A stretch of DNA of 53,302 bases. It comes from JAYUZR01 sp043751595. Its GTDB lineage: Bacteria > Patescibacteriota > UBA1384 > CAILIB01. The stretch is from NCBI GenBank assembly GCA_043751595.1, contig JAYUZR010000021.1, forward strand, positions 1 through 53,302. Direction: 5' to 3'. Positions within the stretch are counted from its first letter, which is position 1; the number at the start of each line of letters is the position of its first letter. The translations under genes and the position numbers were made by a program. The notes beneath the pieces are model-generated. The model saw only the letters and a list, made by a program, of their open reading frames with translations. It did not search any database and had not been told where the DNA came from. Positions 28,931 through 37,415 of this stretch are shown here, one piece after another.

Positions 28931-29254
28931 ACCCTTCACACAAATGAATGTGCATTTCTAACTGTCTCATTCTACAAAAGAATGGACATGAGTAATCTCT
29001 AAAAATCCAATATTAATACGGTTATTACTAACCATACCAATTTACCTTCTTCTTGCGCTTCGGTTTGTCAATGATACGACACTCCCAGCGCTGCGGCTGG
29101 GCTGTGACCTTGTGTGGACACACAAGAACACAGCTCAACGCAGCGAGTTGTATACGGAAGGATCGTGATGGAACAAAATCTTGACCAGAGCACTTAAGGC
29201 GACAGGGATAGTTCTACCAGCCTCCGAAAGAGGTGTCAAGGGTTTTTAGCTCCT
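28931..29254 (-). promoter_or_regulatory. rRNA leader and promoter region
   Basis: No gene is seen in these 324 bp. A good minus-strand promoter is TTGACA (29239-29234), 17-bp spacer, TAGAAC (29216-29211), placed just after the ATPase stop. A second TTGACA (29071-29066) has only a poor -10 partner. A perfect hairpin CTTGTGT/ACACAAG lies around 29113-29130, and CATTCT/AGAATG around 28968-28984. A 16S gene, tRNA spacer or open frame is absent. Confidence 0.5.
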
Positions 29255-31792
29255 CTAATTTGCCAGCGCAAAACGATTGCGACGTGGACCCTCTTCTTTT
29301 AGAAGTTTACGCCTCCAAAAGCCCTTCACGATTTCTACACTTCCCAGATAGAGAGGTAGCAAAAGTGCGGTTCCGAGCCAGTATAAACGAGGGAGCGGCA
29401 CCATGCCAAGTCTGGAGCCGATTTCGGTGTACGGAAGGCTCACTGAAATGGCCAAACCAAAGGCTAAACTTATGGCTAACCCAAGGCTTGGGGCGCTACG
29501 CCAAAATGGCTTACGCCAGGTACGAATAATAAGCACTACAAAGGTCTGGGTAATCGCTGACATCACGAACCAACCAGTTTGGAAGGTTTCTCCCGAAGCA
29601 TGCAGGGTAAACCACAGAAAACCGAAGGTGAGATAATCGAATACAGTACTGACCAAGCCATAGCGCAGCATCGCCTGGTAAATCTGGGAGATAGCAAAGG
29701 GGTGTGGTCGCTCTACATCTTCATCATCAACCCTATCAGTAGGAATCGTGAGTTGAGAAATATCATACAGAGTAGTACCAAGTAGTACCTGAGTAGGTGT
29801 CATTGGCAAGAAAGGGAAGAAGAGCGAGGCTCCCGCCATACTGATCATATTACCAAAGTTTGAGCTCGTACCCATGAGCACGTACTTAACGGTGTTAGCC
29901 AAAATGCGACGACCCCCTATAACGCCATCCGCGATTACATCGAGACCCTTACGAAGCAATACTACTCCCGCTGCCTGTTTGGCCACATCTACGGCCGTAT
30001 CGACAGAAATACCAACATCCGCCGCGTGCAGCGCGGCAGCATCGTTTACTCCATCTCCCAAATAGGCCACCACATGCCCCGACTTTCTGAAGGCGGTAAT
30101 GATGCGCGCTTTTTGCTCAGGCGAGACTCGGGCAAAGATAGTGGTAGCCGCCAGAGCTCGTTCAAGCTCACGCTCGGAAAGATCTTCAATTGCTGCACCG
30201 GTAAGAATGCCGGTTACCGGTACATGCAATGCCTCACAAACGTGCTTTGTCACAATCTCGTTATCACCCGTGATTACCCGCACCGAAACACCTAACGAAG
30301 CTAGGTGATGAATAGCTCGGGCTGCTGAAGCCTTAGGAATATCAGCGAAAGAAACATGCCCTAGTAGCTCCATTTCTTTAGCGTCTTCAAACCCATACTC
30401 CTTTTTCTCCTTGATGGCCGCTTGCGCCACTGCAATTACCCGAAGACCCTGCTCATTTAGCTCGCGGAAGCGGGTCTGCATCTCCCGACGGAGCGCAGGC
30501 GTGAGGGGAATAAGTTTTCCTTTGGCATTGCGGTGCATAGTGCACCTGGCCAGGGTTTGCTCTGCCGCACCCTTAAAGAGAATAAGACGTTCTTTTTGAC
30601 GACTGATAACCACAAACTGCCCACGCTGCTCAAAACTAAACTCTTGCTCAAAGAGTTTTCTAATTCCCTTAAGCAAGCCCGTGTGGTGCGCGTACACATA
30701 CTGCAAAATAGCGACATCAATTGGGGTGCCGATAATTTTGTGGTGCACACTGGCCGTGGTACAGGCTGCTGCAACCTGAAGAACATAATCATCTTTATCG
30801 CCAGAGGCCTTGGCAAAGTTAGTTACCGTAAGACCGCCCTCGGTGAGGGTTCCAGTTTTATCGGTGCAGAGGATATCAATACTACCGAGCTCATCGATGG
30901 CAGTAAGCTTACGCACCACTACATTCTTTTTAGCGAGATCGGCTGCACCTTTTGCCATAGCGACCGTCACGATGACGGGCAGCAAGGCAGGCGTAAGACC
31001 AATAGCAATACTGAGTGCAAAAAGAACTGCCTGAAGCGGATCTCGCCCAAGAGCAATGTTTAGCACCCCAATAACGAGTGCCAAGATACCCACTACACGA
31101 GCCAAGAGCTTAGAAAGATTCGCTAACCCAAGCTGAAATGAAGAAGGAGTATGGCGATTAATAGCCGCACTCACTCTCCCAAGCTGTGTATCGAAGGCAA
31201 GCTTGCGCACAACCGCCTTGCCACTTCCGGCCGTAACTGTAGTACCCATATAGATCCAACCCACCTCGGGGTGGTCTGGGTTAACCTTTTTACTCACCCA
31301 AGCAGACTCTCCCGTAAGTGGGCTTTCATCAAGGGATAACTCGCGCGCTTCAAGCAGCTCGAGATCGGCCGGAACCAATGAACCCTGGTGCAATAGCATA
31401 ACATCGCCCAGCACTAATTCACTTACGGCGATCTCCTGTTTTTCACCCCCACGAATAACCGTAGCTGTATGGGTAATCTGGGCCTCGAGCGCACGAATAG
31501 TGCGCTCGGAAGAGAACTCATTCCAAAAACCAAGACCGGTACTTACCCCCAAGATGCAGATAATAACCGTGGCATTAGCATGGTCGCCAAAAAGCTGAGC
31601 CACGAGGGCCGTAACCACCAACACGAGAAGTAGTGGGTTATTTACCTGCCTCCAAAGCAACTTTAAAAGAGCCGCCTTAGGCGCTGGAAGGACATTACGC
31701 CCAAAAGCCATGCGTTGATGCATAACTTGCTCATGCGTAAGACCGCGAGCAATATCAAGTTCTACCCCCCTCTTTTGATGCATTACTGCCAT
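29255..31792 (-). CDS. mgtA: P-type ATPase, MgtA-like (Mg2+ import)
   Basis: P-type ATPase of the P3B/MgtA branch, probably importing Mg2+ through the cytoplasmic membrane. The 845 aa show the actuator TGES motif (160-163), the membrane motif GLTPALLPVIV (265-275, where MgtA has TPEMLP), the phosphorylation site LCTDKTGTLTEG (Asp311), MTGDN-equivalent VITGDNEIV, and GDGVNDAAAL. About ten membrane segments are visible. It follows the phosphoesterase gene by 14 bp. P2-type Ca2+ pumps are the alternative; the IDILCTDK context favours MgtA. Confidence 0.87.
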   Translation of the reverse strand: MAVMHQKRGVELDIARGLTHEQVMHQRMAFGRNVLPAPKAALLKLLWRQVNNPLLLVLVVTALVAQLFGDHANATVIICILGVSTGLGFWNEFSSERTIRALEAQITHTATVIRGGEKQEIAVSELVLGDVMLLHQGSLVPADLELLEARELSLDESPLTGESAWVSKKVNPDHPEVGWIYMGTTVTAGSGKAVVRKLAFDTQLGRVSAAINRHTPSSFQLGLANLSKLLARVVGILALVIGVLNIALGRDPLQAVLFALSIAIGLTPALLPVIVTVAMAKGAADLAKKNVVVRKLTAIDELGSIDILCTDKTGTLTEGGLTVTNFAKASGDKDDYVLQVAAACTTASVHHKIIGTPIDVAILQYVYAHHTGLLKGIRKLFEQEFSFEQRGQFVVISRQKERLILFKGAAEQTLARCTMHRNAKGKLIPLTPALRREMQTRFRELNEQGLRVIAVAQAAIKEKKEYGFEDAKEMELLGHVSFADIPKASAARAIHHLASLGVSVRVITGDNEIVTKHVCEALHVPVTGILTGAAIEDLSERELERALAATTIFARVSPEQKARIITAFRKSGHVVAYLGDGVNDAAALHAADVGISVDTAVDVAKQAAGVVLLRKGLDVIADGVIGGRRILANTVKYVLMGTSSNFGNMISMAGASLFFPFLPMTPTQVLLGTTLYDISQLTIPTDRVDDEDVERPHPFAISQIYQAMLRYGLVSTVFDYLTFGFLWFTLHASGETFQTGWFVMSAITQTFVVLIIRTWRKPFWRSAPSLGLAISLAFGLAISVSLPYTEIGSRLGMVPLPRLYWLGTALLLPLYLGSVEIVKGFWRRKLLKEEGPRRNRFALAN

Positions 31793-31806
31793 TGTACGCC
31801 AGCCGC

Positions 31807-32694
31807 CTAGTTTTTGGCGATAAGCTCGATTACCACCACCTCAGGAAACATGAAAAACCTACCCGGAACCGTGGAACTGCCAATACCTGTAGTAACGATA
31901 AGCTCGCGCCCATCTACGGTTTTACGGCCAGACCACGTACCAAAACTTCCGCGTGGTACGGGGAAGTAATGGGACGCTGCAGTCAGCCAGCGCCACGGCA
32001 AGTATTGCCCACCATGGGTATGGCCCGATAGTACTAGTTGGTGCTTTGGCAGATTTGCATAGTAGAGCCCATCAGGATTGTGGGAAAGTAAGATACCAAC
32101 ACCGCCGTTCTTACTATCTTCTGCTGAAAAATGTGCTGACATCTTTTTGGCTTGTTCTGCGAAAAGTTCACGCCTACCACTTGGAGAAAGAGCAAAATAG
32201 ACATCGTCTCGCTCAGGATCATCCAAGCCAAAAACGGTGAATCCCTCCCCTTTCCAGATCGAGTCACGAAGGATAATCAGACCTGCCTCACGTAATTCTT
32301 TTTCCCACACCTCATCCGAGTAGCCATGCAGGCAGCGGTGATCATGATTACCAAGTACTCCTACCACTGGAAGGTTAAAGCTATGCAAAAACGCGAGAAA
32401 CTTGAGTACCCTAGTACGCTGAAGATCGCCTGCCGTATGATCCAGGAAGTCTCCACCAAGTAGGATGACTTCAAAGCCACCTTCACCTAAGGCCTTGGCG
32501 ATTACATTCCACTGAGCTGCTTCAATCCAGGTAAAGCGGAACCAGGTCATATGAAGATCAGAAAGGAAGAGAATCTTTTTACCCGCCCCCTCGGAAACCA
32601 CAACTTTTTCCCGGCGAACCCGCATAAGTACAGGCTCAATCGCAATTACATAGACACCAAGTACAAGCACGAACCAGAGTAACAAGGTAAGCAT
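31807..32694 (-). CDS. membrane-anchored metallophosphoesterase (YkuE-like)
   Basis: A calcineurin-type metallophosphoesterase of 295 aa with an N-terminal membrane anchor (about 2-20). The dinuclear metal motifs are complete: SDLHMTW, GGDFLDH, GNHDHR, LSHNPDG and SGHTHGGQ. The YkuE/YaeI group acts on lipid-linked phosphates or UDP-sugar lipids at the membrane, but the substrate is not evident here. It is transcribed with the ATPase gene. The start lies next to a 16-bp palindrome shared with the divergent GIY-YIG gene. Confidence 0.87.
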   Translation of the reverse strand: MLTLLLWFVLVLGVYVIAIEPVLMRVRREKVVVSEGAGKKILFLSDLHMTWFRFTWIEAAQWNVIAKALGEGGFEVILLGGDFLDHTAGDLQRTRVLKFLAFLHSFNLPVVGVLGNHDHRCLHGYSDEVWEKELREAGLIILRDSIWKGEGFTVFGLDDPERDDVYFALSPSGRRELFAEQAKKMSAHFSAEDSKNGGVGILLSHNPDGLYYANLPKHQLVLSGHTHGGQYLPWRWLTAASHYFPVPRGSFGTWSGRKTVDGRELIVTTGIGSSTVPGRFFMFPEVVVIELIAKN

Positions 32695-32710
32695 GCTATA
32701 GTTATAGCAC
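32695..32710. promoter_or_regulatory. palindrome filling the gap between divergent genes
   Basis: TGCTATAGTTATAGCA is an almost perfect 16-bp palindrome that occupies the whole 17-bp space between the two start codons. It offers TATAGT on + (32698-32703) and TATAAC on minus as -10 boxes, which would make both transcripts nearly leaderless, and it could be an operator for both. Confidence 0.5.
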
Positions 32711-32711
32711 G

Positions 32712-32954
32712 ATGAGCTATACCGTATACATGCTGAAATGTGCCGATGGCACGCTCTATACGGGAGTAAGCACCGACCTTACACGGCGCCTCAAAGAACA
32801 TAACGGAACCATAAAAGGTGCCAAGTACACGGCCACTCGCCGGCCAGTTACGCTGCACTATTCCGAGTCAGCTCCAGATCGTTCAAGTGCACAGAAGCGC
32901 GAGCATGCGTTAAAAAAGATGACCCGAGAAGAGAAGTTAACTCTCAGAAACTAG
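32712..32954 (+). CDS. GIY-YIG domain endonuclease, YhbQ type
   Basis: An 80-aa single-domain GIY-YIG protein: YTVYMLKCADGTLYTGVS carries the two-strand signature (YxV..LxC..G.lYtG), followed by RRLKEHN with the catalytic arginine, and a C-terminal RSSAQKREHALKKM with the conserved Glu. Proteins of this size (YhbQ/UPF0213) are thought to act in repair, and their exact substrate is unknown. It overlaps the HIT gene tail-to-tail by 18 bp. Confidence 0.9.
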   Translation: MSYTVYMLKCADGTLYTGVSTDLTRRLKEHNGTIKGAKYTATRRPVTLHYSESAPDRSSAQKREHALKKMTREEKLTLRN

Positions 32955-33377
32955 TAATTCTTTACGTAAGGCATCTTTAATTGCCAAAAGTACCTCCGGT
33001 GGGTGCATTATTTTATCGTATGGAGACCAGTTTGCACCCCAATTAGCATCGGTAAAAGTTGTTTCAGCAAATGTACGCTCGCTCGAATACCGAGGGACTA
33101 CATGCCAGTGACAATGCGGCCACACATTGCGCAAGTTATCGTAGTTCATCATATCTGGCGCAAACAGACGCTGGAGTGCAGAAACTAGCTTATCCGAAAT
33201 AATACTGCGTAACTCAGCCCACTCTTCTTCGGTGCAGTCAAGAAATGGGTCAAGATTACCCTCACGCTTTAAGGCAATATAGCAACGACCGAGATATGAC
33301 TGATAATGGTTAAGATAAACAGTCCAATAAGCGTATTCAGCCACCACCATCTCAGATTGATCGGGCACGTATTCCAT
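32937..33377 (-). CDS. HIT-family hydrolase/transferase
   Basis: A 146-aa histidine-triad protein: HCHWHVVPR supplies HxHxHxx near residue 90, after a typical N-terminal beta sheet (AYWTVYLNHYQSYLGRCYIAL). HIT proteins hydrolyse or transfer nucleotides from dinucleoside phosphates or nucleoside phosphoramidates. The subgroup cannot be set from sequence. It is monocistronic, tail-to-tail with the GIY-YIG gene and divergent from the xre gene. Confidence 0.85.
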   Translation of the reverse strand: MEYVPDQSEMVVAEYAYWTVYLNHYQSYLGRCYIALKREGNLDPFLDCTEEEWAELRSIISDKLVSALQRLFAPDMMNYDNLRNVWPHCHWHVVPRYSSERTFAETTFTDANWGANWSPYDKIMHPPEVLLAIKDALRKELLVSES

Positions 33378-33432
33378 AGCCTTAGTCTGTCATACTTTCG
33401 CAATCATGCACACATACACCAATATGTTGCAT

Positions 33433-33464
33433 AAGTACGACATTATGTGATAGAAGTGCGACAT
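33433..33464 (+). promoter_or_regulatory. two direct repeats over the xre start
   Basis: AAGTACGACAT (33433-33443) and AAGTGCGACAT (33454-33464) are 21 bp apart, two helical turns, on the same DNA face. The second contains the start codon. A TATGTG -10-like box lies between. This is a plausible autoregulatory operator for the XRE protein. Confidence 0.5.
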
Positions 33465-33690
33465 GGCCATTATGCAGAACACCTTAAAAGTGCTCCGAGC
33501 CCAGCACAACCTTACGCAAGACGATCTTGCCGTTAAGGTTGGTGTTACTCGAACCACTATTACCTATCTAGAGAAAAACCAGTACATGCCGTCTCTTGCT
33601 CTTGCAGTAAAGATTGCGCGGTTTTTTGATCAACCTATTGAATCTATTTTTATCGTAAACCTAGAAGATGAAAACAATAGTTCCCTATAA
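33463..33690 (+). CDS. XRE-family helix-turn-helix regulator
   Basis: A 75-aa Cro/C1-type protein that is almost entirely the HTH domain: LRAQHNLTQDDLAVKVGVTRTTITYLEKNQYMPSLALAVKIARFF. The start at 33463 is followed by a second in-frame ATG at 33472. It overlaps the membrane-protein gene downstream by 23 bp. The small-XRE plus membrane-protein pair is common in Gram-positive genomes, where the regulator often controls its own pair. No phage or toxin genes are nearby. Confidence 0.9.
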   Translation: MAIMQNTLKVLRAQHNLTQDDLAVKVGVTRTTITYLEKNQYMPSLALAVKIARFFDQPIESIFIVNLEDENNSSL

Positions 33691-34204
33691 GTTAATTAGT
33701 AAGCGGTCTCGATTAATCAGCGATATCAGCTTCTTTCTAGCAATAGCTGCCTCATTTCTCGCCATAGGATACGCACCGAGCGATAAAACATACCTGATTA
33801 CCTCCATCTTCTGCTCTCTGATTCTCATTTTACTCCTTTGTTTTTGGTACTTTTCCTACGATCAAATCAGCAGAAAAACTTCAATCCCACGGCTAGACTA
33901 CTTATTAGGCGTAACACATCAGCCAGAAGATGAACGAGAGCAACTCGCTCTTTATAGAGCAGGATTCCTTGCCTTTCACCTTATGATTCGAGTCAGCTTC
34001 ATCGTCTGGTTTATTACCAACTCATTCGCAAGAACATTTGAACAACGCGCACTAGGCTATCCTGTCATTCTTGTTATGGCCATTAGCTGGGCATTCTTCG
34101 CACAGCTTCTTCGCCGCTATGAAGTCGAACAGCGCCAAGAGTTCAGCACCGATGGCAAGATTGTCATCTTTGAAAAAGGTAAAAAACCAGTCGTTACTAA
34201 ATAA
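33668..34204 (+). CDS. four-helix membrane protein paired with the XRE regulator
   Basis: A 178-aa protein with four hydrophobic segments (about 18-36, 43-62, 97-115, 127-146) in two pairs, separated by a polar loop (about 65-95), and a charged C-terminal tail. The family is not certain; it resembles the DUF2178-like or unnamed membrane partners that accompany small XRE regulators. Overlap with xre indicates translational coupling. The C-terminal end overlaps the convergent DUF4380-like gene by 8 bp. Confidence 0.75.
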   Translation: MKTIVPYKLISKRSRLISDISFFLAIAASFLAIGYAPSDKTYLITSIFCSLILILLLCFWYFSYDQISRKTSIPRLDYLLGVTHQPEDEREQLALYRAGFLAFHLMIRVSFIVWFITNSFARTFEQRALGYPVILVMAISWAFFAQLLRRYEVEQRQEFSTDGKIVIFEKGKKPVVTK

Positions 34205-34853
34205 CTTCCAAGCTAGTTGTTAGGCAGTACACTTCTCCCCGAACAAGTTCCTTGGGCCTACCGGCAAACTCAACCTCAAGGTACCTTCCCTCGGGATCGA
34301 GGTAGAGCTGAAGACTCATATCGTAGCCCTCAACTACGTCGGAGCTGATTCTTAACTTTCTCCCGCGCGAAGTTAACAGCTCTACCTCGTTGTCATCAAA
34401 GGATTGCTTGCCCTCATCCCCTGCTGCAAGCTCTACTTTGCCAGTACTAACCCATAGCTTCTTGGGTACTGGTAGCTGAATAACAACCCAAGGAGCAACC
34501 TGAATAGCTGATACCCCTTCCTGGCGTAGCTCACTCACTATACAAACCTTCTCACCATTAAGCTCACATCCCTGGAGTAATCGCACGCCAAACTCTTCAA
34601 TGTATTTACTGGCAATAGTATTGGAGTCATCTTCTTGCTGCCAGGGTAATCCGTCCATCGCGGGCAGTGGGGGCCATTTTGCGGGCCATGCGTCTTGAGG
34701 CCATATCCAAGTTTTTACTCCTCCCCAATTAGGCCAAGAGACATCTACTTCCGGTTTAGGGTTAACCCATAAAAGGTTAGCCCCATTATGGACTATCTCC
34801 ATGAGTCTGCCTTTCGCAGGATCAACTTTTAGCTGGATCGGCTGATCAGTCAT
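34197..34853 (-). CDS. DUF4380-like protein
   Basis: A 218-aa protein with a segment WPNWGGVKTWIWPQDAW followed by a WPP-rich stretch, similar to the DUF4380 signature (GG.k.W.aPq..W....WPP) in proteins with a galactose-mutarotase-like beta sandwich. The rest is beta-rich, with no signal peptide. It is the last gene of the TrmB-led operon and overlaps the hydrolase by 4 bp (ATGA). The mutarotase-like fold points to a carbohydrate ligand, consistent with TrmB regulators sensing sugars, but this is inference. Confidence 0.6.
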   Translation of the reverse strand: MTDQPIQLKVDPAKGRLMEIVHNGANLLWVNPKPEVDVSWPNWGGVKTWIWPQDAWPAKWPPLPAMDGLPWQQEDDSNTIASKYIEEFGVRLLQGCELNGEKVCIVSELRQEGVSAIQVAPWVVIQLPVPKKLWVSTGKVELAAGDEGKQSFDDNEVELLTSRGRKLRISSDVVEGYDMSLQLYLDPEGRYLEVEFAGRPKELVRGEVYCLTTSLEVI

Positions 34854-35431
34854 ATACTTATCTGAGTTACTAGCGCCTGGATATATCTTAAATTAGCCAC
34901 ATCATGATGCACGCCAGGAATCACTGTAAGTAAACTATCCGCCAAAAGGCGGTGCGCTTCATTGGATCGTCGCAGTAAAATCGGCCACTCTTGACCTTCA
35001 GATTCACCCACAAGTAACAAGGTTTTACAGGTCACTCTTGGCGCCAGAGAAGCAAAAGTAACCTTCTCAAACCCTTTAATGATTCGCACGCCCAGTTCCT
35101 CACTCCATTCAACCGGAACATCAGGAATATCTTCAGCAAAGTAAGGCGAGAGCGAACAAAGCCACAACTCGCTTGGCACACGCTTCGATGCAGCAATCAA
35201 GGCGATAACGGCACCAAAAGAGAAGCCAGCCAGTATCGTAGTGGACGGATCATACTTGGCATACACCTGCATAAACTCCGTTACCCAGCCTGAGATACTC
35301 CTCCCCTTCCAAGTTATTGGAACGAATTGCACCTTGAATCCCGCGCCCTTAATAGCCGTGAGAACTGCAGCATAATCGCGAGTAGTTAGATCTTCTTGAA
35401 ATCCCGGAATAAAGAGGATGGTTTTCACCAT
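34850..35431 (-). CDS. alpha/beta hydrolase
   Basis: A 193-aa cytoplasmic alpha/beta hydrolase. N-terminal TILFIPGFQEDL forms the first strand and oxyanion region; GFSFGAV (about residues 80-86) is the nucleophile elbow with serine in place. A C-terminal VIPGVHHDV supplies the likely catalytic histidine. It is short for the superfamily, with no cap domain. It stands fourth in the TrmB-led operon, 23 bp after the ATP-grasp gene. The substrate is unknown. Confidence 0.8.
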   Translation of the reverse strand: MVKTILFIPGFQEDLTTRDYAAVLTAIKGAGFKVQFVPITWKGRSISGWVTEFMQVYAKYDPSTTILAGFSFGAVIALIAASKRVPSELWLCSLSPYFAEDIPDVPVEWSEELGVRIIKGFEKVTFASLAPRVTCKTLLLVGESEGQEWPILLRRSNEAHRLLADSLLTVIPGVHHDVANLRYIQALVTQISI

Positions 35432-35454
35432 CCCAGTATAGCAAAAGGAACCAC

Positions 35455-36405
35455 CTATCCCAGAGTAGTAATTGGCCTACTTTGCACAATTGAAAAAGCG
35501 TCACTTTCCAAAGCCCACTCAATATCACAAGGAAATCCATAGTGAGCCTCAATCGTAAGAATAATCTTTGCTAACTCAAGAATCTGATCATTGGAAAGCT
35601 TTTGCACTTCTTGCAAGCTTTTTGGGATGTGCTCCCAACGACTTCCTCCCAGATCAGCTCGTATCAATCTTCGCTCTTGCTGGGCAATGTAGGCATCCAC
35701 AATACTCAGATTGCTTTTAGCAACTACATAACTATCAGGGGTAACCGATCCAGAAACAATTGCTTCACCAAGCCCATATCCTGCTTCAATAATTAGGTGA
35801 TTAGGGTTCTGACTAACCGGATGCACCGAAAAGGCAATCCCCGAGACCTTGGCATTGACCATCTTTTGCACCACAACCGCCACTGAAACGTTCTTACCTA
35901 GGAATCCCTTCTCAAATCGGTAACAGATTGCCCGGGGTGTAAACAGAGAAGTCCAGCATTCTTGCACTTTTTGCAGTAAGCCTGATTGATCAACGTAGAG
36001 AAAGCTTTCAAGCTCACCCGCCCACGAAGCACCTACGCCATCTTCGGCAGTTGCAGAAGAACGGACGGCTACGCAAGGAGAATTGAGAAAAGTAAACGCT
36101 TCTTGGATAGTTTTCTGCAGTTCAAGTGGAAAAGGCGCCTTGAGAATAGCTGTACGCAGCTTTTCTGAAACAACCTCCACTTCCGCAAGATTCTGCGGAC
36201 TTAACTCAGCAAGCTCCTGGTCAATCATTTCTCCAATCCCTGTAGTAACCATGAATTGATCAAAGGCATTCGTTAAGACAACAAAGCCAGGTGGTACCGG
36301 GATTCCGGCTTTGGTCATCTCACCAAGAGAGGCACCTTTGCCGCCGGCAAGGGCGACATCTGCAGTTGAAAGATCGGCAAACCAAGCGAAATAAGAGTTT
36401 ATCAC
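35455..36405 (-). CDS. stand-alone PPDK/PEP-synthase ATP-grasp domain
   Basis: A 316-aa protein consisting only of the PPDK_N nucleotide-binding domain found in PEP synthase, pyruvate phosphate dikinase and rifampin phosphotransferase. Seen: ALAGGKGASLGEM, VPPGFVV, VAVRSSATAEDG..ASWAGELESF, VQKMVNAKVSGIAFSVHP, GYGLGEAIVSG, DIEWALE and IVQSRPITT, all conserved for ATP-grasp function. The start is GTG at 36405, sharing a base with the stop of the preceding gene (TAGTG). The phosphohistidine domain is on that preceding gene, and no PEP/pyruvate barrel is encoded. Confidence 0.9.
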   Translation of the reverse strand: MINSYFAWFADLSTADVALAGGKGASLGEMTKAGIPVPPGFVVLTNAFDQFMVTTGIGEMIDQELAELSPQNLAEVEVVSEKLRTAILKAPFPLELQKTIQEAFTFLNSPCVAVRSSATAEDGVGASWAGELESFLYVDQSGLLQKVQECWTSLFTPRAICYRFEKGFLGKNVSVAVVVQKMVNAKVSGIAFSVHPVSQNPNHLIIEAGYGLGEAIVSGSVTPDSYVVAKSNLSIVDAYIAQQERRLIRADLGGSRWEHIPKSLQEVQKLSNDQILELAKIILTIEAHYGFPCDIEWALESDAFSIVQSRPITTLG

Positions 36406-37415
36406 TATCCTAAAATACGGATAACACCACTAGAGGCATCCACCTCAACCATATCACCAGTTTTTAGTGCCTTCGTGGCAATCTTCGTTCCGATAACACA
36501 GGGCTTTTTCATCTCGCGGGCAACGATTGCGGCATGACAAGTAATCCCCCCTTCGTCGGTAATGAAGGCAGAGGCCTTATACATCGCCGGTAAGTAATCA
36601 GGGGTAGTCATGGCAGTCACCAGCACCTCGCCTTCAATAAGTGTGCCAATCTCGGATTTACTGTGCAATACCCGAACCCTACCTGTGATCGTACCAGTCA
36701 TTGCCGTCTGACCCCTTAGCTCAGTTAAGCCTTCTGGAACTTCCTCTTCCTTAATCACGATATCATTGCGACTTGCCAACTCCTCCAAGGATTCTTCGGT
36801 GTAGAGCTTGAACCCTACATACAAATAGTGACTCTGACGATCATTCAGTACTTGAAGAGGGGGAATACTATTGGCAGAGATTTCCTCAAAAGTAAGGTAT
36901 TTCACTAAGTCGCCAAGATTAGGATACAACTCCCTTAACGTCGCGTAGATTACCTTGTCGGTATTATCCAAAAAGTCGGCTGATCGTCTGCGAAGCTCCA
37001 TCCCCATATCCTGATACCGCTGATCGATTTCTTCCACCTCGGGCAAAATATAAGTAACAGAGACCCCGACCCAAGAAAGAGCCATCACACTAAAAAACGA
37101 AACCAATTCTTCCCTGGTACTAAACTGACCTCTTTTCCACGTTTCCTCAAGGACATCAATTTGGTGATTATAGGCCTCCATGATCCTCTCAATAGTAGGC
37201 AGATCGCTTTTACTCTTCCTCAGAATAAGCTCACGCCAGATTGGGAAAATATCCTCATGGTAGTAAACAGAAGCAACACCCCCTCTTACATCAAAAATAC
37301 TAACCGGCACATTTTCATCCAGAAACTTTTCAAGAAGATGCCCCTGATGCTCTTCCCATACTTGAATGGAAAATAACGTATTCTCGCGGGTGTATGCCTT
37401 TGTGTAAGTAGCCAT
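36405..37415 (-). CDS. PEP-utilizing mobile (phosphohistidine) domain protein
   Basis: A 336-aa protein. The last about 85 residues are the swivelling phosphohistidine domain: ITDEGGITCHAAIVAREMKKPCVIGT has the catalytic His in TCHAA, and the VEVDASSGVIRI end is typical. Residues 1-250 are mainly helical, acidic and unrecognised, and may hold the phospho-acceptor substrate, as the middle domain does in rifampin phosphotransferase. Read with the 316-aa ATP-grasp protein, this gives a two-chain enzyme of about 652 aa. The ATG follows the trmB stop with no gap. Confidence 0.85.
   Translation of the reverse strand: MATYTKAYTRENTLFSIQVWEEHQGHLLEKFLDENVPVSIFDVRGGVASVYYHEDIFPIWRELILRKSKSDLPTIERIMEAYNHQIDVLEETWKRGQFSTREELVSFFSVMALSWVGVSVTYILPEVEEIDQRYQDMGMELRRRSADFLDNTDKVIYATLRELYPNLGDLVKYLTFEEISANSIPPLQVLNDRQSHYLYVGFKLYTEESLEELASRNDIVIKEEEVPEGLTELRGQTAMTGTITGRVRVLHSKSEIGTLIEGEVLVTAMTTPDYLPAMYKASAFITDEGGITCHAAIVAREMKKPCVIGTKIATKALKTGDMVEVDASSGVIRILG

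Noticed and set aside
29066..29071. TTGACA as the main rRNA promoter
   Set aside because: No acceptable -10 sequence lies 16-18 bp downstream; the site at 29211-29239 is better.
35455..37415. Frameshifted single PEP synthase gene
   Set aside because: Domain order is reversed relative to a full-length enzyme (His-domain gene upstream, ATP-grasp gene downstream), each gene has its own start, and no barrel remnant is present, so this is a true gene split.
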